Shown one piece after another: positions 29,251 to 38,471 of a stretch of DNA of 64,000 nt. Within the stretch, counting starts at the first letter, position 1; every line of letters starts with the position of its first letter. The notes below the pieces were generated by a model. That model ran no database searches. It was not told the DNA's origin and saw only the letters and a list, made by a program, of their open reading frames with translations. The DNA is from Amycolatopsis sp. FBCC-B4732. Its GTDB lineage: Bacteria > Actinomycetota > Actinomycetes > Mycobacteriales > Pseudonocardiaceae. The position numbers and the translations under genes are program-made. The DNA is taken from positions 3,558,001 through 3,622,000 of the forward strand of contig NZ_CP095376.1 in the NCBI RefSeq assembly GCF_023008405.1, written 5' to 3'.

Positions 29251-29401
29251 CCCTCGCGGTCAACCCTGGGTCGCGTAACGGTGTGGTCACGTGCCCCGGC
29301 CGCGGCCCGGCTCGGGCTTCGGCGCCCCGGCCTGCGGAAAGCTTCGTCCGTGATTCACCAGCTGCCCGGTGACCTCGGTGTTCAGCCGCATGTTCGCGGT
29401 C

Positions 29402-30382
29402 TCACCCGAGCGCGATCGTGGCCGCCACGGGCAGGTGGTCGCTCCCGGTCGCGGGCAGCGTCCAGGCCGCCACCGGCCGGACCCCGCCGACGAAGATCTG
29501 GTCGATCCGCGCCAGCGGCAGCGACGCGGGCCAGCTGAACCCGAACCCGTCCCCGGCTTCGTCCTGCGCGGCCCGCAGGCGCGCGGTGATCGGCGCGAGC
29601 GCCCGATCGTCGGTGGTGCCGTTGAAATCGCCGACGAGCACGGTCTTCTTCGCGGAATCCGCGGCGACGTAGGCCGCGAGCCGCTCGACGGCCGCGTCCC
29701 GGCCGTCGGCGGTGAACCCCGCGTCGAGCCGCACCCGCACCGACGGGAGGTGCGCGACGAAGACCGCGACGGGCCCCTGCGGAGTGTCCACTGTGGTCCG
29801 GAGGGCGCGCGTCCACGGCATGATTTCGAGCGGCTGGGTGTCGCGGAGCGGGTAGGTGCTCCAGACCCCGACGGTGCCTTGGACGGTGTGGTGCGGGTAC
29901 CGCGCGGCGAGGGCGTCTTCGTACTTCGGGACCTCGGACCGCTTGAGCTCCTCGAGCGCGACCACCTGCGCGTTCGAGGCGGCGAGCGCTCGCGCGGTAC
30001 CGGCCGGGTCCGGGTTTTCGTCGTTGACGTTGTGCGAAACCACGGTGAAGTCCCCGCCGGTGCCGCGCTGGTCGAAGAGCCTGCCGCCGAAGGAGGCGCC
30101 CCAGCAGACGGTGGGCAGGAGGAGTACGACCAGCGCGAGGGCCGAGCGGCGGAGCAGTGCGGCGACGAGCAGAAGCAGGATCGGGACGCCGGTCCACGGG
30201 AGGAACGTTTCGAGGAGGCTGCCCGCGTTGCCCGGCCAGTTGGGGACGAGCGGGTGCGCGAGCAGGAACAGCGCGGTGAGCACGGCGAAGGCGGCGATGA
30301 CGCGGCCGCGGCGCCAGACCCCCGAGCGCCGCGCCACCGGCACCACGATCGGCTCGGTCGCCTGGTCGGTGGTCGCCGTCAT
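29402..30382 (-). CDS. VanJ-like membrane endonuclease/exonuclease/phosphatase-fold protein
   Basis: 326 residues. Three N-terminal hydrophobic spans (RVIAAFAVLTALFLLAHPLV; GVPILLLLVAALLRRSALAL; VVLLLPTVCWGASFGG) precede an EEP phosphoesterase domain with VVSHNVNDENPD, VALEELKRSE, FVAHLPSVRV, VLVGDFNGTTDD and GSDHLPVAATI, the metal-binding Asn/Glu/Asp/His set. This layout matches VanJ, which gives teicoplanin resistance in Streptomyces, and other undecaprenyl-pyrophosphatase-like EEP proteins. It overlaps the stop of the D,D-carboxypeptidase gene by 4 bp, supporting a cell-wall role. Exact substrate unknown. Confidence 0.88.
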   Translation of the reverse strand: MTATTDQATEPIVVPVARRSGVWRRGRVIAAFAVLTALFLLAHPLVPNWPGNAGSLLETFLPWTGVPILLLLVAALLRRSALALVVLLLPTVCWGASFGGRLFDQRGTGGDFTVVSHNVNDENPDPAGTARALAASNAQVVALEELKRSEVPKYEDALAARYPHHTVQGTVGVWSTYPLRDTQPLEIMPWTRALRTTVDTPQGPVAVFVAHLPSVRVRLDAGFTADGRDAAVERLAAYVAADSAKKTVLVGDFNGTTDDRALAPITARLRAAQDEAGDGFGFSWPASLPLARIDQIFVGGVRPVAAWTLPATGSDHLPVAATIALG

Positions 30383-31305
30383 CGGGTGGCCGCCGCGGGG
30401 AGCTCGTGCTGGATGGCCGCGATCAAGCGCCTGCTGTTCTCCAGCGCCGCCCGCAGGCCGGACGCCGGGCTGCCGCCGGGACTCTGGTGGAGCACCACGC
30501 CCAGGATCAGCTTGCCGCCCGGAGCCTGCGCCGCCCACATCAGGGCGCCGCCCGCCGCGGTGGACGAGCCCGTCTTCAGGCCGATCACGCCGTCGCGGCC
30601 GAGGAGGGTGTTCGTGTTGACCACCTCGCCCGGGACGCCGTCGACGCGCAGGCTCGGCGTGGCTACGATCGCGCGCAGCACGGGGATCTTCATCGCCTCG
30701 CGCGCCAGCCGCAGCTGGTCGGCGGCGGTGCTCGTGGTCGAGTCCTCGACGCCGCTCGCACCGGTGTAGGTCGTGCTCGTCATGCCGAGCGCCGCGGCCT
30801 CGCGGTTCATCTTGGCGACGAACGCTTCCTGGCTCCCGGCGTCCCACCGGGCGAGCAGCCGCGCGATGTTGTTGCCCGACGGCACCAGCATCAGGGCCAG
30901 CAGGTCGCGTTCGCTGATCCGGCGTCCCGCGCGCACCTGGGCGGTCGACTCCTCCGCCGACGTCGACTCGGCGTCGGCCTGCTCGTCGACGGCGATCTGC
31001 GGGCCCGGCTCGTCCGCGTCGAGCGGGTGGTCCTTGAGGACGACGTAGGCCGTCATCACCTTGGTGACGCTGGCGATCGGCACCGGCTGCTGCTCACCCC
31101 GGCTGCCGAGCGAGCCCAGCCCGAGCACCTCGGCGCTGGACTGCCCGTCCGACGGCCACGGCAGCGCCAGGTCGATCGACGGCCGCGAGGCGCTCGCCCG
31201 CCCGGCGAGCTCCGGCGGGAAGAGCACCCAGCAGGTCACGGCGACGGCGACGGCCACCGCGGCGGCGACCCCGCCGACGGCGGGTGGGATGCGGGTACGG
31301 GACAT
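30379..31305 (-). CDS. D-alanyl-D-alanine carboxypeptidase (S11 family)
   Basis: 308 residues, one N-terminal membrane anchor (VGGVAAAVAVAVAVTCWVLF). Serine penicillin-binding motifs are in order: SVTK (SxxK), PSGNN (SxN) and LKTGSS (KTG). It trims the terminal D-Ala from peptidoglycan stem pentapeptides outside the membrane. The ATG at 31303-31305 has GGAGGAGAGC. An acidic, Ser-rich insert (DEQADAESTSAEESTAQ) sits between SxxK and SxN. It is translationally coupled to the VanJ-like gene, so the pair may jointly alter wall precursors. Confidence 0.93.
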   Translation of the reverse strand: MSRTRIPPAVGGVAAAVAVAVAVTCWVLFPPELAGRASASRPSIDLALPWPSDGQSSAEVLGLGSLGSRGEQQPVPIASVTKVMTAYVVLKDHPLDADEPGPQIAVDEQADAESTSAEESTAQVRAGRRISERDLLALMLVPSGNNIARLLARWDAGSQEAFVAKMNREAAALGMTSTTYTGASGVEDSTTSTAADQLRLAREAMKIPVLRAIVATPSLRVDGVPGEVVNTNTLLGRDGVIGLKTGSSTAAGGALMWAAQAPGGKLILGVVLHQSPGGSPASGLRAALENSRRLIAAIQHELPAAATR

Positions 31306-31468
31306 GCTCTCCTCCGGGTGCCGTGGCACGCTCCACCGAGCGCACTCCGGCCACTCTCTCCGGGGAAGATCGCCGGCCCGTCGGGGTTGTTCGACAGGTC
31401 TGAACCAGAAGTGTCACAGGTCTGTACCAAGACGCCGCGACGAACGTCCCGGCCGCCCGCCCGCGCGC

Positions 31469-31497
31469 GACGTCATGAACGAGTCGTTCATGACGTC
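31469..31497. repeat. Perfect 29-bp palindrome of the TGAACGA repeat family
   Basis: Arms GACGTCATGAACGA and TCGTTCATGACGTC around a single central G. It is followed at 31499-31528 by a related unit. Confidence 0.85.
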
Positions 31498-31498
31498 C

Positions 31499-31528
31499 GG
31501 CGAGGTGAAAGGGTCGTTCATGACGTCC
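31499..31528 (+). repeat. TGAACGA-family repeat unit (direct copy at 31864)
   Basis: A 30-bp unit beginning GGCGAGGTGAAAGGGTCGTT; 29 of 30 bases recur at 31864-31893, and its last 23 bases recur exactly inverted at 31692-31714. Confidence 0.8.
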
Positions 31529-31691
31529 GGCGCCAGGGCTCCGCGACGTCGCGGTGGCGGCAGGTTCGGCGACCGGCGTGCGGACACGCCCGGGCTCGCA
31601 CCACCGGAGCCAGCCCGTCACACCGGCCACGCTGCCTCCGGCTGGACCTGAGCCGGCGGGCCGGCCCGCTCGTTCGCCTTGACCCGGTCCG

Positions 31692-31744
31692 GGACGTCAT
31701 GAACGACCCTTTCACCGCGTCCGATGCGGTGAACGACCCGTTCA
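31692..31744 (-). repeat. Two TGAACGA-family units, inverted copy plus variant
   Basis: 31692-31714 is the exact reverse complement of 31506-31528. 31730-31744 (TGAACGACCCGTTCA) is a second, shorter palindromic variant. Confidence 0.78.
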
Positions 31745-31863
31745 TGCGACAACGCGAGCGCGTAGCGGTGATCCGCGCGGCCGGCGTGCCGGCGTCGGTG
31801 TCCCGACGTTGCGAACCGCCGGACCGGCCGCGCCGATCCGACTCTGCCCGGCCCCTGACCTCT

Positions 31864-31893
31864 GGCGAGGTGAAAGGGTCGTTCACGACGTCC
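31864..31893 (+). repeat. TGAACGA-family repeat unit
   Basis: Starts GGCGAGGTGAAAGGGTCGTT and differs from 31499-31528 by a single T-to-C change. Confidence 0.8.
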
Positions 31894-31995
31894 CGAGCCC
31901 ACCGCCGGCCAGCTCGCCGACGAGGGGAAAGAAGCGGGACCGGGCCGCTCCCCGCCGCGCACGGGGAGCGAACCGGTCCCGCCGGTCCGGGCCGC

Positions 31996-32835
31996 TCAGC
32001 TCACGTGGACGTAGTCGACCACCAGCTGCTGCGGGAACTGCGTGCTGCCGTCCGGGTCGCCCGGCCAGTAGCCGCCGACCGCGAGGTTCAGGATCACGAA
32101 GAACGGGTGGTTGAACGCCCACGCGTTGCCGCCGACGTCGGCCGGTGTGCGGGTCTGGTAGACGTTGCCGTCCACCGACCACACGATCTTGTCGGTCGAC
32201 CAGTCCACGGCGTAGGTGTGGAAGTCGTCGGAGAAGTTCGGGCCGGTGTAGGCCGCGCCGATGCCGCCCGAACCCGAGTAGCCCGGGCCGTGGATGGTGC
32301 CGTGCACGGTGTTCGGCTCGAAGCCGACGTTCTCCATGATGTCGATCTCGCCGCAGTTCGGCCAGCCGGCGCTGCCGATGTCGGTGCCGAGCATCCAGAA
32401 CGCGGGCCACATGCCCTGCCCGCGCGGCAGCTTCATCCGGGCTTCGACGTGCCCGGACGACGTGGAGAACTTGCCGGAGGTGTTCAGCCGCGCCGAGGTG
32501 TACTCGCACGCGCCGTACCAGCAGTTGTTGCCGCTGTTCTCCTTCTTCGCGGTGATCACGAGGTGGCCCTGGCCGTCGAGGGCCGCGTTGGCGGTCCCGT
32601 CGGTGTACCACTGCCGTTCGTGGTTGTTGACGTTGTCGCCGGTCTCGTGGACCCACTTCGAACCGTCGACGCCGCTGCCGGCGGCGCCGTCGAAGTCGTC
32701 GGAGAAGCTCGCGAGAACCGAAGCGGCCTGGCTCGGCGGGGCGGCCACCACGGCGCCGAGCACGAGCAGAGCGGCGGGGGCGGCCAGCAACCGGGCTGTC
32801 CGGCGCCACCGGGTGGGGATCCTGGTCGACGTCAT
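31996..32835 (-). CDS. Secreted GH16 endo-beta-1,3-glucanase
   Basis: 279 residues with a signal peptide containing RWRRTARLLAAPAALLVLG (twin-Arg-like n-region, cleavage after SQAA). The single GH16 domain shows CEYTSARLNTSGKFS, RMKLPRGQGMWPAFWMLG and the catalytic GEIDIMEN (nucleophile and acid/base Glu near residues 160-165), then HGTIHGPGYSG and DFHTYAVDWSTDKI. It cleaves beta-1,3 or mixed-linkage glucans by retention. GAGG precedes the ATG. No binding module. Monocistronic, facing the repeat-containing gap. Confidence 0.95.
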   Translation of the reverse strand: MTSTRIPTRWRRTARLLAAPAALLVLGAVVAAPPSQAASVLASFSDDFDGAAGSGVDGSKWVHETGDNVNNHERQWYTDGTANAALDGQGHLVITAKKENSGNNCWYGACEYTSARLNTSGKFSTSSGHVEARMKLPRGQGMWPAFWMLGTDIGSAGWPNCGEIDIMENVGFEPNTVHGTIHGPGYSGSGGIGAAYTGPNFSDDFHTYAVDWSTDKIVWSVDGNVYQTRTPADVGGNAWAFNHPFFVILNLAVGGYWPGDPDGSTQFPQQLVVDYVHVS

Positions 32836-33002
32836 TGTCGCCTCTTCTTCTTCCGCGGGCGACGGCTGGCGGCTCACCGGCGCCCTATTTGTTGTGGATC
32901 GCAACAAAGTATGGGCGCCCCGGTGGCGAAGAACAAGGATAACCGGTCGGACATTTTCCGACGTACCCGATGGTCCGGACCACCGGGTACTTTCGGGCAA
33001 CT

Positions 33003-33248
33003 TCAGCGCTGGATGCAGTCGAGCCCGAGCCCGGCGGCGGTGAGGACGTACTGGCAGATGTGCGACGCGTGGGCGACATCGGTCTGGGTGCACGCCAGCG
33101 GCACGCCGAGCAGGTCGACCGAGCAGTAGGCGTAGAACTGGTTCGCGCTGCCGGGCACCGGGTCGGCCGACGCCGGGGCGGCCGCGGCCACCACCGCGGA
33201 AACCGCGAGCGCACCGGCCGCCGCCAGGGAAGCGATTCGGGTCTTCAT
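33003..33248 (-). CDS. Small secreted protein with four cysteines
   Basis: 81 residues: signal peptide ALAVSAVVAAAAPASA, then a ~52-residue mature part with four Cys (AYCSVD, LACTQ, HICQY, LDCIQR), likely two disulphides. GGAGGAGAG precedes the ATG at 33246-33248. No family recognised. Similar small Cys-containing secreted proteins are common in actinomycetes. It stands alone between the GH16 gene and the divergent phospholipase gene. Confidence 0.8.
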   Translation of the reverse strand: MKTRIASLAAAGALAVSAVVAAAAPASADPVPGSANQFYAYCSVDLLGVPLACTQTDVAHASHICQYVLTAAGLGLDCIQR

Positions 33249-33481
33249 CGTGCTCTCCTCCCGCTTTCTCCCCCGCCTGTCAGGGGCTTCGTGCTGATCA
33301 AGATTCCCCGCGCCGCGCCCGCTCAGCTTCGCGTCACCGGAAAGTGTCACGCGAGCGGACCGCGAACCGAACAGCCGATGAACACCAGAGTGCGTGATTA
33401 CGTCCGAACGTAGGTACTTCCGAACACCTTCGATCATCTACCCTGGGCGCCGCTGCCCCGTCGAGGCCCCTGGAGGCTCCC

Positions 33482-35524
33482 GTGATGGCCGACCCGCACA
33501 AGCTCACCCGACGCGGTTTCCTCGGCGGGGTCGCCGCCGCCGGCGCCCTCGGCGCGCTGCCGCCCGGCATGGCCGAAGCCCTCGCCGAACCACGCGCCAC
33601 CGGCAGCCTTTCCGACGTCCAGCACGTCGTGGTCCTGATGCAGGAGAACCGGTCCTTCGACCACTACTACGGCACGATGCGGGGTGTCCGCGGCTACGGC
33701 GACCGATCGGCGATCGTCCAGCCGAACGGCCAGGACATCTTCCACCAGCCCGATTCCGGGCGCTCCGACGGGAAGTACCTCCTGCCGTTCCGGGTGGACA
33801 CGACCAAAGTGGACGGTCAGGACCTCGGCGACCTCGGCCACGGCTGGGCCGACCAGCACCAGGCGATCGCCGGCGGCGCCACCGACGCGTGGGTCCCCGC
33901 CAAGGGCGAGATGACCATGGGCTACTTCGACCAGGGCGACATCCCGTTCCACCGCGCGCTCGCCGACGCGTTCACCGTGTGCGACCACTACTTCTGCTCG
34001 GTGCAGGGCCCGACCACGCCCAACCGGCTCTACCTGTTCACCGGCACCATCGACGCCGCCGGCCAGGCCGGCGGCCCGGCGAACTACAACCCGGCCGACT
34101 ACAAGCCGGTCTTCCGCTGGACGACCTACCCGGAACGCCTGCAGCAGCACGGGGTGTCGTGGAAGGTCTACGCCAACAAGGAGGTCGGCGACGCGGGCGG
34201 CTCCTTCGTCGGCGACTACGGCGACAACCCCCTGTGGCTCTTCCAGGCCTACCACCAGGACTACACGAGCGAACTGTCCCGGCGGGCCAGTGTGTTCAAG
34301 ACCTGGGGCCCGGACTCGGGACGGGGCAAGGACGTCGACCACGTGCTGGCCGAGTTCAAGGCGGACTGCGCGAGCGGCTCGCTGCCGAAGGTGTCCTGGA
34401 TCGTCGCGCCCTACGGCTACTGCGAGCACCCCGAGGCCCGGCCGGTCGACGGCGCCGCGTACACCCAGACCGTGCTGAACGCCTTGTGGGCCAACCCGAA
34501 GCTGTGGGAATCCACCGTGGTCCTCATCAACTACGACGAGAACGACGGCTTCTTCGACCACGTCGCCCCGCCGATCGCGCCGTCCGGCACCACCGGCGAA
34601 TACATCGGCGGCCAGCCGATCGGCCTCGGCGCGCGCGTGCCGATGACGGTGATCTCGCCGTGGAGCCGCGGCGGCTGGGTCAGCTCCGAGGTCACCGATC
34701 ACACCTCGGTGATCCGGTTCCTGGAGCGCTGGACCGGCGTCGCCGAGCCGAACATCAGCGCGTGGCGCCGCGCGGTCTGCGGCGACCTCATGACGTGCTT
34801 CGACTTCCGCACGCCGGCCACGCAGATCCCGCTGCTGCCGGACACCGCCGCGCTGCGCAAGCAGGCCGACGACACCCAGAAGAAGCTGCCGAAGCCGGCC
34901 CCGCCCGCAACCGGGAAGCAGCAGGTCCCGGTCCAGGAGCCGGGGACGCGGCCCGCCCGCGCGCTCCCCTACCGGCCGCTGGTCACGACGTCGCTGAGCG
35001 CCGATCGCAAGATCCTCACGACGACGTTCGCCAACCAGGGCACGGCGGCCGTCCAGCTGCTGGCCTACCGCAACGACGGCCAGACCGACGGCCCGTGGCC
35101 CTACGACGTCGCACCCGGGGCGCAGGTCAGCGACACGTGGCGGGTCCAGCTCTACGGCGGCGGCAAGTACGGCGTGGCGGTGCACGGGCCCAACCGGTTC
35201 CGCTGGGTCCTGGCCGGGGACGCGAACAGCGCCGGCGCGGGCGTCGACGTCCTCGGCAGCTACACCGCGGAGAACAAGCTGCGGCTGACCATGCGCAACA
35301 GCGGGACGACCGCGGTCAAACTGACGATCACCGCGAATCACTACCGCACCGACGGCCCGTGGACGTACGCGCTGGCCGCCGGGCAGACGGTGACGGACGA
35401 CTGGAACCCGGTCGCCTACGGCTCCGGCTGGTACGACCTGTCGGCCACCCACGACGCCGACCCGAAGTTCCTGCGCCGGTTCAGCGGGCACCTCGAAACC
35501 GGCGCGCCGAGCATCACCGGGTAG
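33482..35524 (+). CDS. Tat-exported phospholipase C (phosphoesterase family)
   Basis: 680 residues. The N-terminus has the Tat signature TRRGFLGGVAAAGALGALP. The catalytic domain (PF04185 type) shows VVVLMQENRSFDHYYGTMRG, YDENDGFFDHVAPP and GLGARVPMTVISPWSRGGWV. Two C-terminal ~85-residue repeats (from PYRPLVTTSLSADRK and from AGVDVLGSYTAENK) correspond to the bacterial phospholipase C C-terminal domain (DUF756). It hydrolyses phosphatidylcholine-type lipids outside the cell. GTG at 33482 and ATG at 33485 both fit the GGAGG site at 33472. Confidence 0.94.
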   Translation: MMADPHKLTRRGFLGGVAAAGALGALPPGMAEALAEPRATGSLSDVQHVVVLMQENRSFDHYYGTMRGVRGYGDRSAIVQPNGQDIFHQPDSGRSDGKYLLPFRVDTTKVDGQDLGDLGHGWADQHQAIAGGATDAWVPAKGEMTMGYFDQGDIPFHRALADAFTVCDHYFCSVQGPTTPNRLYLFTGTIDAAGQAGGPANYNPADYKPVFRWTTYPERLQQHGVSWKVYANKEVGDAGGSFVGDYGDNPLWLFQAYHQDYTSELSRRASVFKTWGPDSGRGKDVDHVLAEFKADCASGSLPKVSWIVAPYGYCEHPEARPVDGAAYTQTVLNALWANPKLWESTVVLINYDENDGFFDHVAPPIAPSGTTGEYIGGQPIGLGARVPMTVISPWSRGGWVSSEVTDHTSVIRFLERWTGVAEPNISAWRRAVCGDLMTCFDFRTPATQIPLLPDTAALRKQADDTQKKLPKPAPPATGKQQVPVQEPGTRPARALPYRPLVTTSLSADRKILTTTFANQGTAAVQLLAYRNDGQTDGPWPYDVAPGAQVSDTWRVQLYGGGKYGVAVHGPNRFRWVLAGDANSAGAGVDVLGSYTAENKLRLTMRNSGTTAVKLTITANHYRTDGPWTYALAAGQTVTDDWNPVAYGSGWYDLSATHDADPKFLRRFSGHLETGAPSITG

Positions 35525-35644
35525 ACGTTCACACTCTTGACTGTTGTTCAGTCCATTGACGGGCCGGACCGGGGTCACCTATAAAGGGAACGTCCGGGTG
35601 TACGCCGCAACACCTCCGCTGTCCCCCTTTTCCGGAGGCTTCTG

Positions 35645-37108
35645 GTGTCCCCACGAAGTGCCGTTTTCCTCGGTACCGCAACCGTTTCCGCCGTCGCGGT
35701 CGCCCTCGCCCTGACCGGCGGGGTGACCGCGCAGGCGGCCGCGGCGAACCTCTCCGCCGCCTTCGCGCAGTCGTCGGTCTGGACCGGCGGTTACGGCGGC
35801 GGCTACACGATCGCCAACCGCGGTGACGCGCCCGCCGTCGGCTGGGCGGTCGAGTTCGACCTGCCCGCCGGCTCGGCGGTGACCAGCTCGTGGAGCTCGG
35901 TGAAGACGCAGACCGGGCAGCACTACAAGTTCACGAACGCCGGGTTCAACGGCACGATCGCCCCCGGCGCCACCGCGAGCTTCGGCTTCAACGTCTCCGG
36001 CGCGGGCCTGCCCGCCGCGTGCACGGTGAACGGCGCCGCGTGCACCGGCGGCGGCCAGGTCACCACCACGCCGACGACGACGGCCACGCGCACGAGCACC
36101 AGGCCGCCGGCCACGACCACCACTCCCCCGAGCGGTGACGTCGTGAGCGTCTCGACGGCCGCCCAGCTGCAGGCCGCGCTGGCGAACGCGGCGCCGGGCC
36201 AGGCGATCAAGCTGGCGGCCGGCACCTACCGCGGCTCCTTCGTCACGACGAAGCCCGGCACGGCCGCGAAACCGATCACCCTTTCGGGGCCGTCGAACGC
36301 CGTCCTGATCAACGACGGCCCGTCCGGTGACGCGCCCGACTGCCCGGCGCCCACCGCGGGCTGGGACTCGGGCTATGGCCTGTGGCTCTCGGGCGCGCCG
36401 TACTGGAACCTGACCGGGTTCACGGTCCAGGAGTCCAAGAAGGGCATCGTCGTCGACGACTCGCCGCACACCACCATCGACGGAGTCACCGTGCACCACG
36501 TCGACGAGGAGGCGATCCACTTCCGCCGTTCGTCGGCCGACAGCGTGCTGAAGAACTCCACGATCACCTACACCGGGCTCGTGCAGCCCGGCTACGGCGA
36601 AGGCGTCTACCTGGGCTCCGCCAACTCGAACTGGGCCTGCCACGGCAACTCCGGCGGCGTCGACCGCGGCGACCGGATCCAGGTGCTGGACAACCACATC
36701 GGGCCGTTCATCGCGGCCGAGCCGATCGACGTCAAGGAAGGCACGTTCAGCGGTGTGATCCGCGGCAACACCTTCGACGGGCGCGGGATCAGCGGCGAGA
36801 ACTCGGCCGACTCCTGGATCGACGTCAAGGGCATCGGCTACACGATCGAGGACAACACGGGCACGTTCTCCGCGCCCGGCACGTTCGCCAACGGCTACGA
36901 GAACCACAACACCAGCACCAGCCCGTCGTTCGACAACGGCTGCGGGAACGTCTGGCGCGGCAACAAGTCCGACCTCGGCGGGGCCGGCGACTACGCGATC
37001 AAGATCAGCTCGGTGTCGAAGTGCTCGGCGAACCCGAACGTGGTGTACGCGTCGAACACCGTGGCGAACGCCAGGTCGGGCTTGACGAACATCCCGGTCA
37101 CGCCGTAG
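35645..37108 (+). CDS. CBM2-linked right-handed beta-helix protein, probable polysaccharide lyase/hydrolase
   Basis: 487 residues: signal peptide (to ~AQAAA); a CBM2 cellulose-binding module (~36-135; VWTGGYGGGYTIANRGDAPA and KFTNAGFNGTIAPGATASFG, with Cys pair); a Thr/Pro linker; then from ~165 a parallel beta-helix domain (VSTAAQLQAALANAAPGQAI, IVVDDSPHTTIDGVTVHHV, IRGNTFDGRGISG). Beta-helix proteins of this type include pectate lyases and related enzymes; the exact activity is not readable. GTG start at 35645 with GGAGG upstream. Fits a plant-cell-wall-degrading lifestyle. Confidence 0.88.
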   Translation: MSPRSAVFLGTATVSAVAVALALTGGVTAQAAAANLSAAFAQSSVWTGGYGGGYTIANRGDAPAVGWAVEFDLPAGSAVTSSWSSVKTQTGQHYKFTNAGFNGTIAPGATASFGFNVSGAGLPAACTVNGAACTGGGQVTTTPTTTATRTSTRPPATTTTPPSGDVVSVSTAAQLQAALANAAPGQAIKLAAGTYRGSFVTTKPGTAAKPITLSGPSNAVLINDGPSGDAPDCPAPTAGWDSGYGLWLSGAPYWNLTGFTVQESKKGIVVDDSPHTTIDGVTVHHVDEEAIHFRRSSADSVLKNSTITYTGLVQPGYGEGVYLGSANSNWACHGNSGGVDRGDRIQVLDNHIGPFIAAEPIDVKEGTFSGVIRGNTFDGRGISGENSADSWIDVKGIGYTIEDNTGTFSAPGTFANGYENHNTSTSPSFDNGCGNVWRGNKSDLGGAGDYAIKISSVSKCSANPNVVYASNTVANARSGLTNIPVTP

Positions 37109-37117
37109 TCCTTCCCC

Positions 37118-37255
37118 CTAAAGGTGCATGGCCAGCCACAGCGCCACCCACGCGGCGGCGGCGATCAGCGCGCCCGCCGCCGCCGCGAGGAGCACTCGGT
37201 GCAGGCCGCGGGCGGGTTTCGCCGGTGTCTCGATGTGGTCCATGGAGTCGATCAT
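37118..37255 (-). CDS. 45-residue single-span membrane peptide
   Basis: Reading MIDSMDHIETPAKPARGLHR, then a hydrophobic span LLAAAAGALIAAAAWVALWL and a short tail AMHL. Third codon positions are almost all G or C, as in real genes here. No clear ribosome-binding site, and a second ATG at 37243 is possible. It is convergent with the beta-helix gene, stops 9 bp apart. Function unknown. Confidence 0.6.
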   Translation of the reverse strand: MIDSMDHIETPAKPARGLHRVLLAAAAGALIAAAAWVALWLAMHL

Positions 37256-37462
37256 GAATCACGCGGGCCGATCACGACAGCCGGCGCGCTCGTCCGGGCG
37301 ACCCCTGCGCGGGGTACCCCGGGCGACGCACGTCACCCCCGGAACCCGGAACACCCGCCCGCCCGGCTCGTTGTAAAGGGTGTCAGGGCGGCGATCCGCC
37401 CAGTCCCCCGAAACCCCCGTTCCCTCCCGGGGTTCCCCCGTGCTCCTGGGCGGGAACGGGCC

Positions 37463-38257
37463 TTACGGCACGATCGCGTCGACGTACCCGCCGTCGACGC
37501 GCACCGCCGCGCCGGTGGTGGCCGACGCGAACGGGGAACTCAAGTACACCACCAGGTGCGCGATCTCCTCGGGCTCGATCAGCCGCTGCAGCAACGACTG
37601 CGGCCGGTGCCGCTTCATGAACTCGCGCTGCGCCTCTTCCCACGGCAGGTCCTTGTCGACCAGCTCGTAGACGAAGTCCTCGACGCCGCCGGTGTGCGTC
37701 GGCCCGGCGATCACGGCGTTGACCGTGACGCCGGTGCCCGCCGCGTGCTTGGCGAACCCGCGGGAGACGCCGAGCAGCGCCGTCTTCGACACTCCATAGT
37801 GGATCATCTCGGCCGGGATCACGATCGCGGAATCGCTGGCGATGTACTGGATCCGGCCCCAGCCGCGTTCGATCATGCCGGGCAGGTAGGCGCGGGTGAG
37901 GCGCACCGCGGCCAGGACGTTGACCTCGAAGTAGCGGCGCCAGTCGGCGTCGGTGATGTCGAGGGGTTCCTGGGCGCCGAAGATGCCGAGGTTGTTGACC
38001 AGGATGTCGGCGTCCGGCACCTCTTCGACGACCTGTGCGGCGCCGGCCTCCTCGGAGACGTCGCCGGGGGCCGGGAGGAAGTCCGCGTCCGGCAGCTCTT
38101 CGCGCAGCCGCGCGATGGCCTTGAGGACGCCGGTTTCGCTCCGGCCGTTGATCGCGACGCGGGCACCCGCGGCCGCGAGGCCCGCCGCGATCGCCGAGCC
38201 GATGCCCTGGGTGGACCCGGTGACCAGTGCCGTCTTCCCGCTCAGGTCGACCCGCAT
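37463..38257 (-). CDS. Short-chain dehydrogenase/reductase
   Basis: 264 residues, classical SDR. NAD(P)-binding TGSTQGIGSAIA near residue 12, NNLG motif (ILVNNLGIFG), catalytic Ser-Tyr-Lys as IASDSA...YGVSK, and a C-terminal GAAVRVDGGYVDAIVP. Start ATG at 38255 (MRVDLSGKTALVTG) is supported by family length; longer in-frame readings add a poor N-terminus. It is divergent from the LysE gene. Substrate unknown. Confidence 0.92.
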   Translation of the reverse strand: MRVDLSGKTALVTGSTQGIGSAIAAGLAAAGARVAINGRSETGVLKAIARLREELPDADFLPAPGDVSEEAGAAQVVEEVPDADILVNNLGIFGAQEPLDITDADWRRYFEVNVLAAVRLTRAYLPGMIERGWGRIQYIASDSAIVIPAEMIHYGVSKTALLGVSRGFAKHAAGTGVTVNAVIAGPTHTGGVEDFVYELVDKDLPWEEAQREFMKRHRPQSLLQRLIEPEEIAHLVVYLSSPFASATTGAAVRVDGGYVDAIVP

Positions 38258-38471
38258 CGTGAAAGCCTTCTCTCCGCTCGACGTCCCGCTGCCGGGCCGA
38301 TTGAAGCACAGCCGCCGGGTGCGCACCGGCTGGAAAACCGGTTGCCCCTTTTGCCCGGTGACCACACCATCTGCGCATGACTTCCTGCCGCACGCCGCGC
38401 CTGCCGACCGCCGCGACCCCCGCGCCGGTCCAGCGGCAGCGCGGCCCCCGGAGGCCGAGCCCGCCCGCGCT

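Larger units (their letters stand above)
31306..31995. other. 690-bp intergenic region with dispersed palindromic repeats
   Basis: No convincing gene on either strand; open frames here lack ribosome-binding sites and family motifs. It holds five copies or half-copies of a TGAACG-type palindromic repeat (listed separately) and the 5' region of the carboxypeptidase gene. The repeats occur again at 55.4-55.6 kb. Confidence 0.6.
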
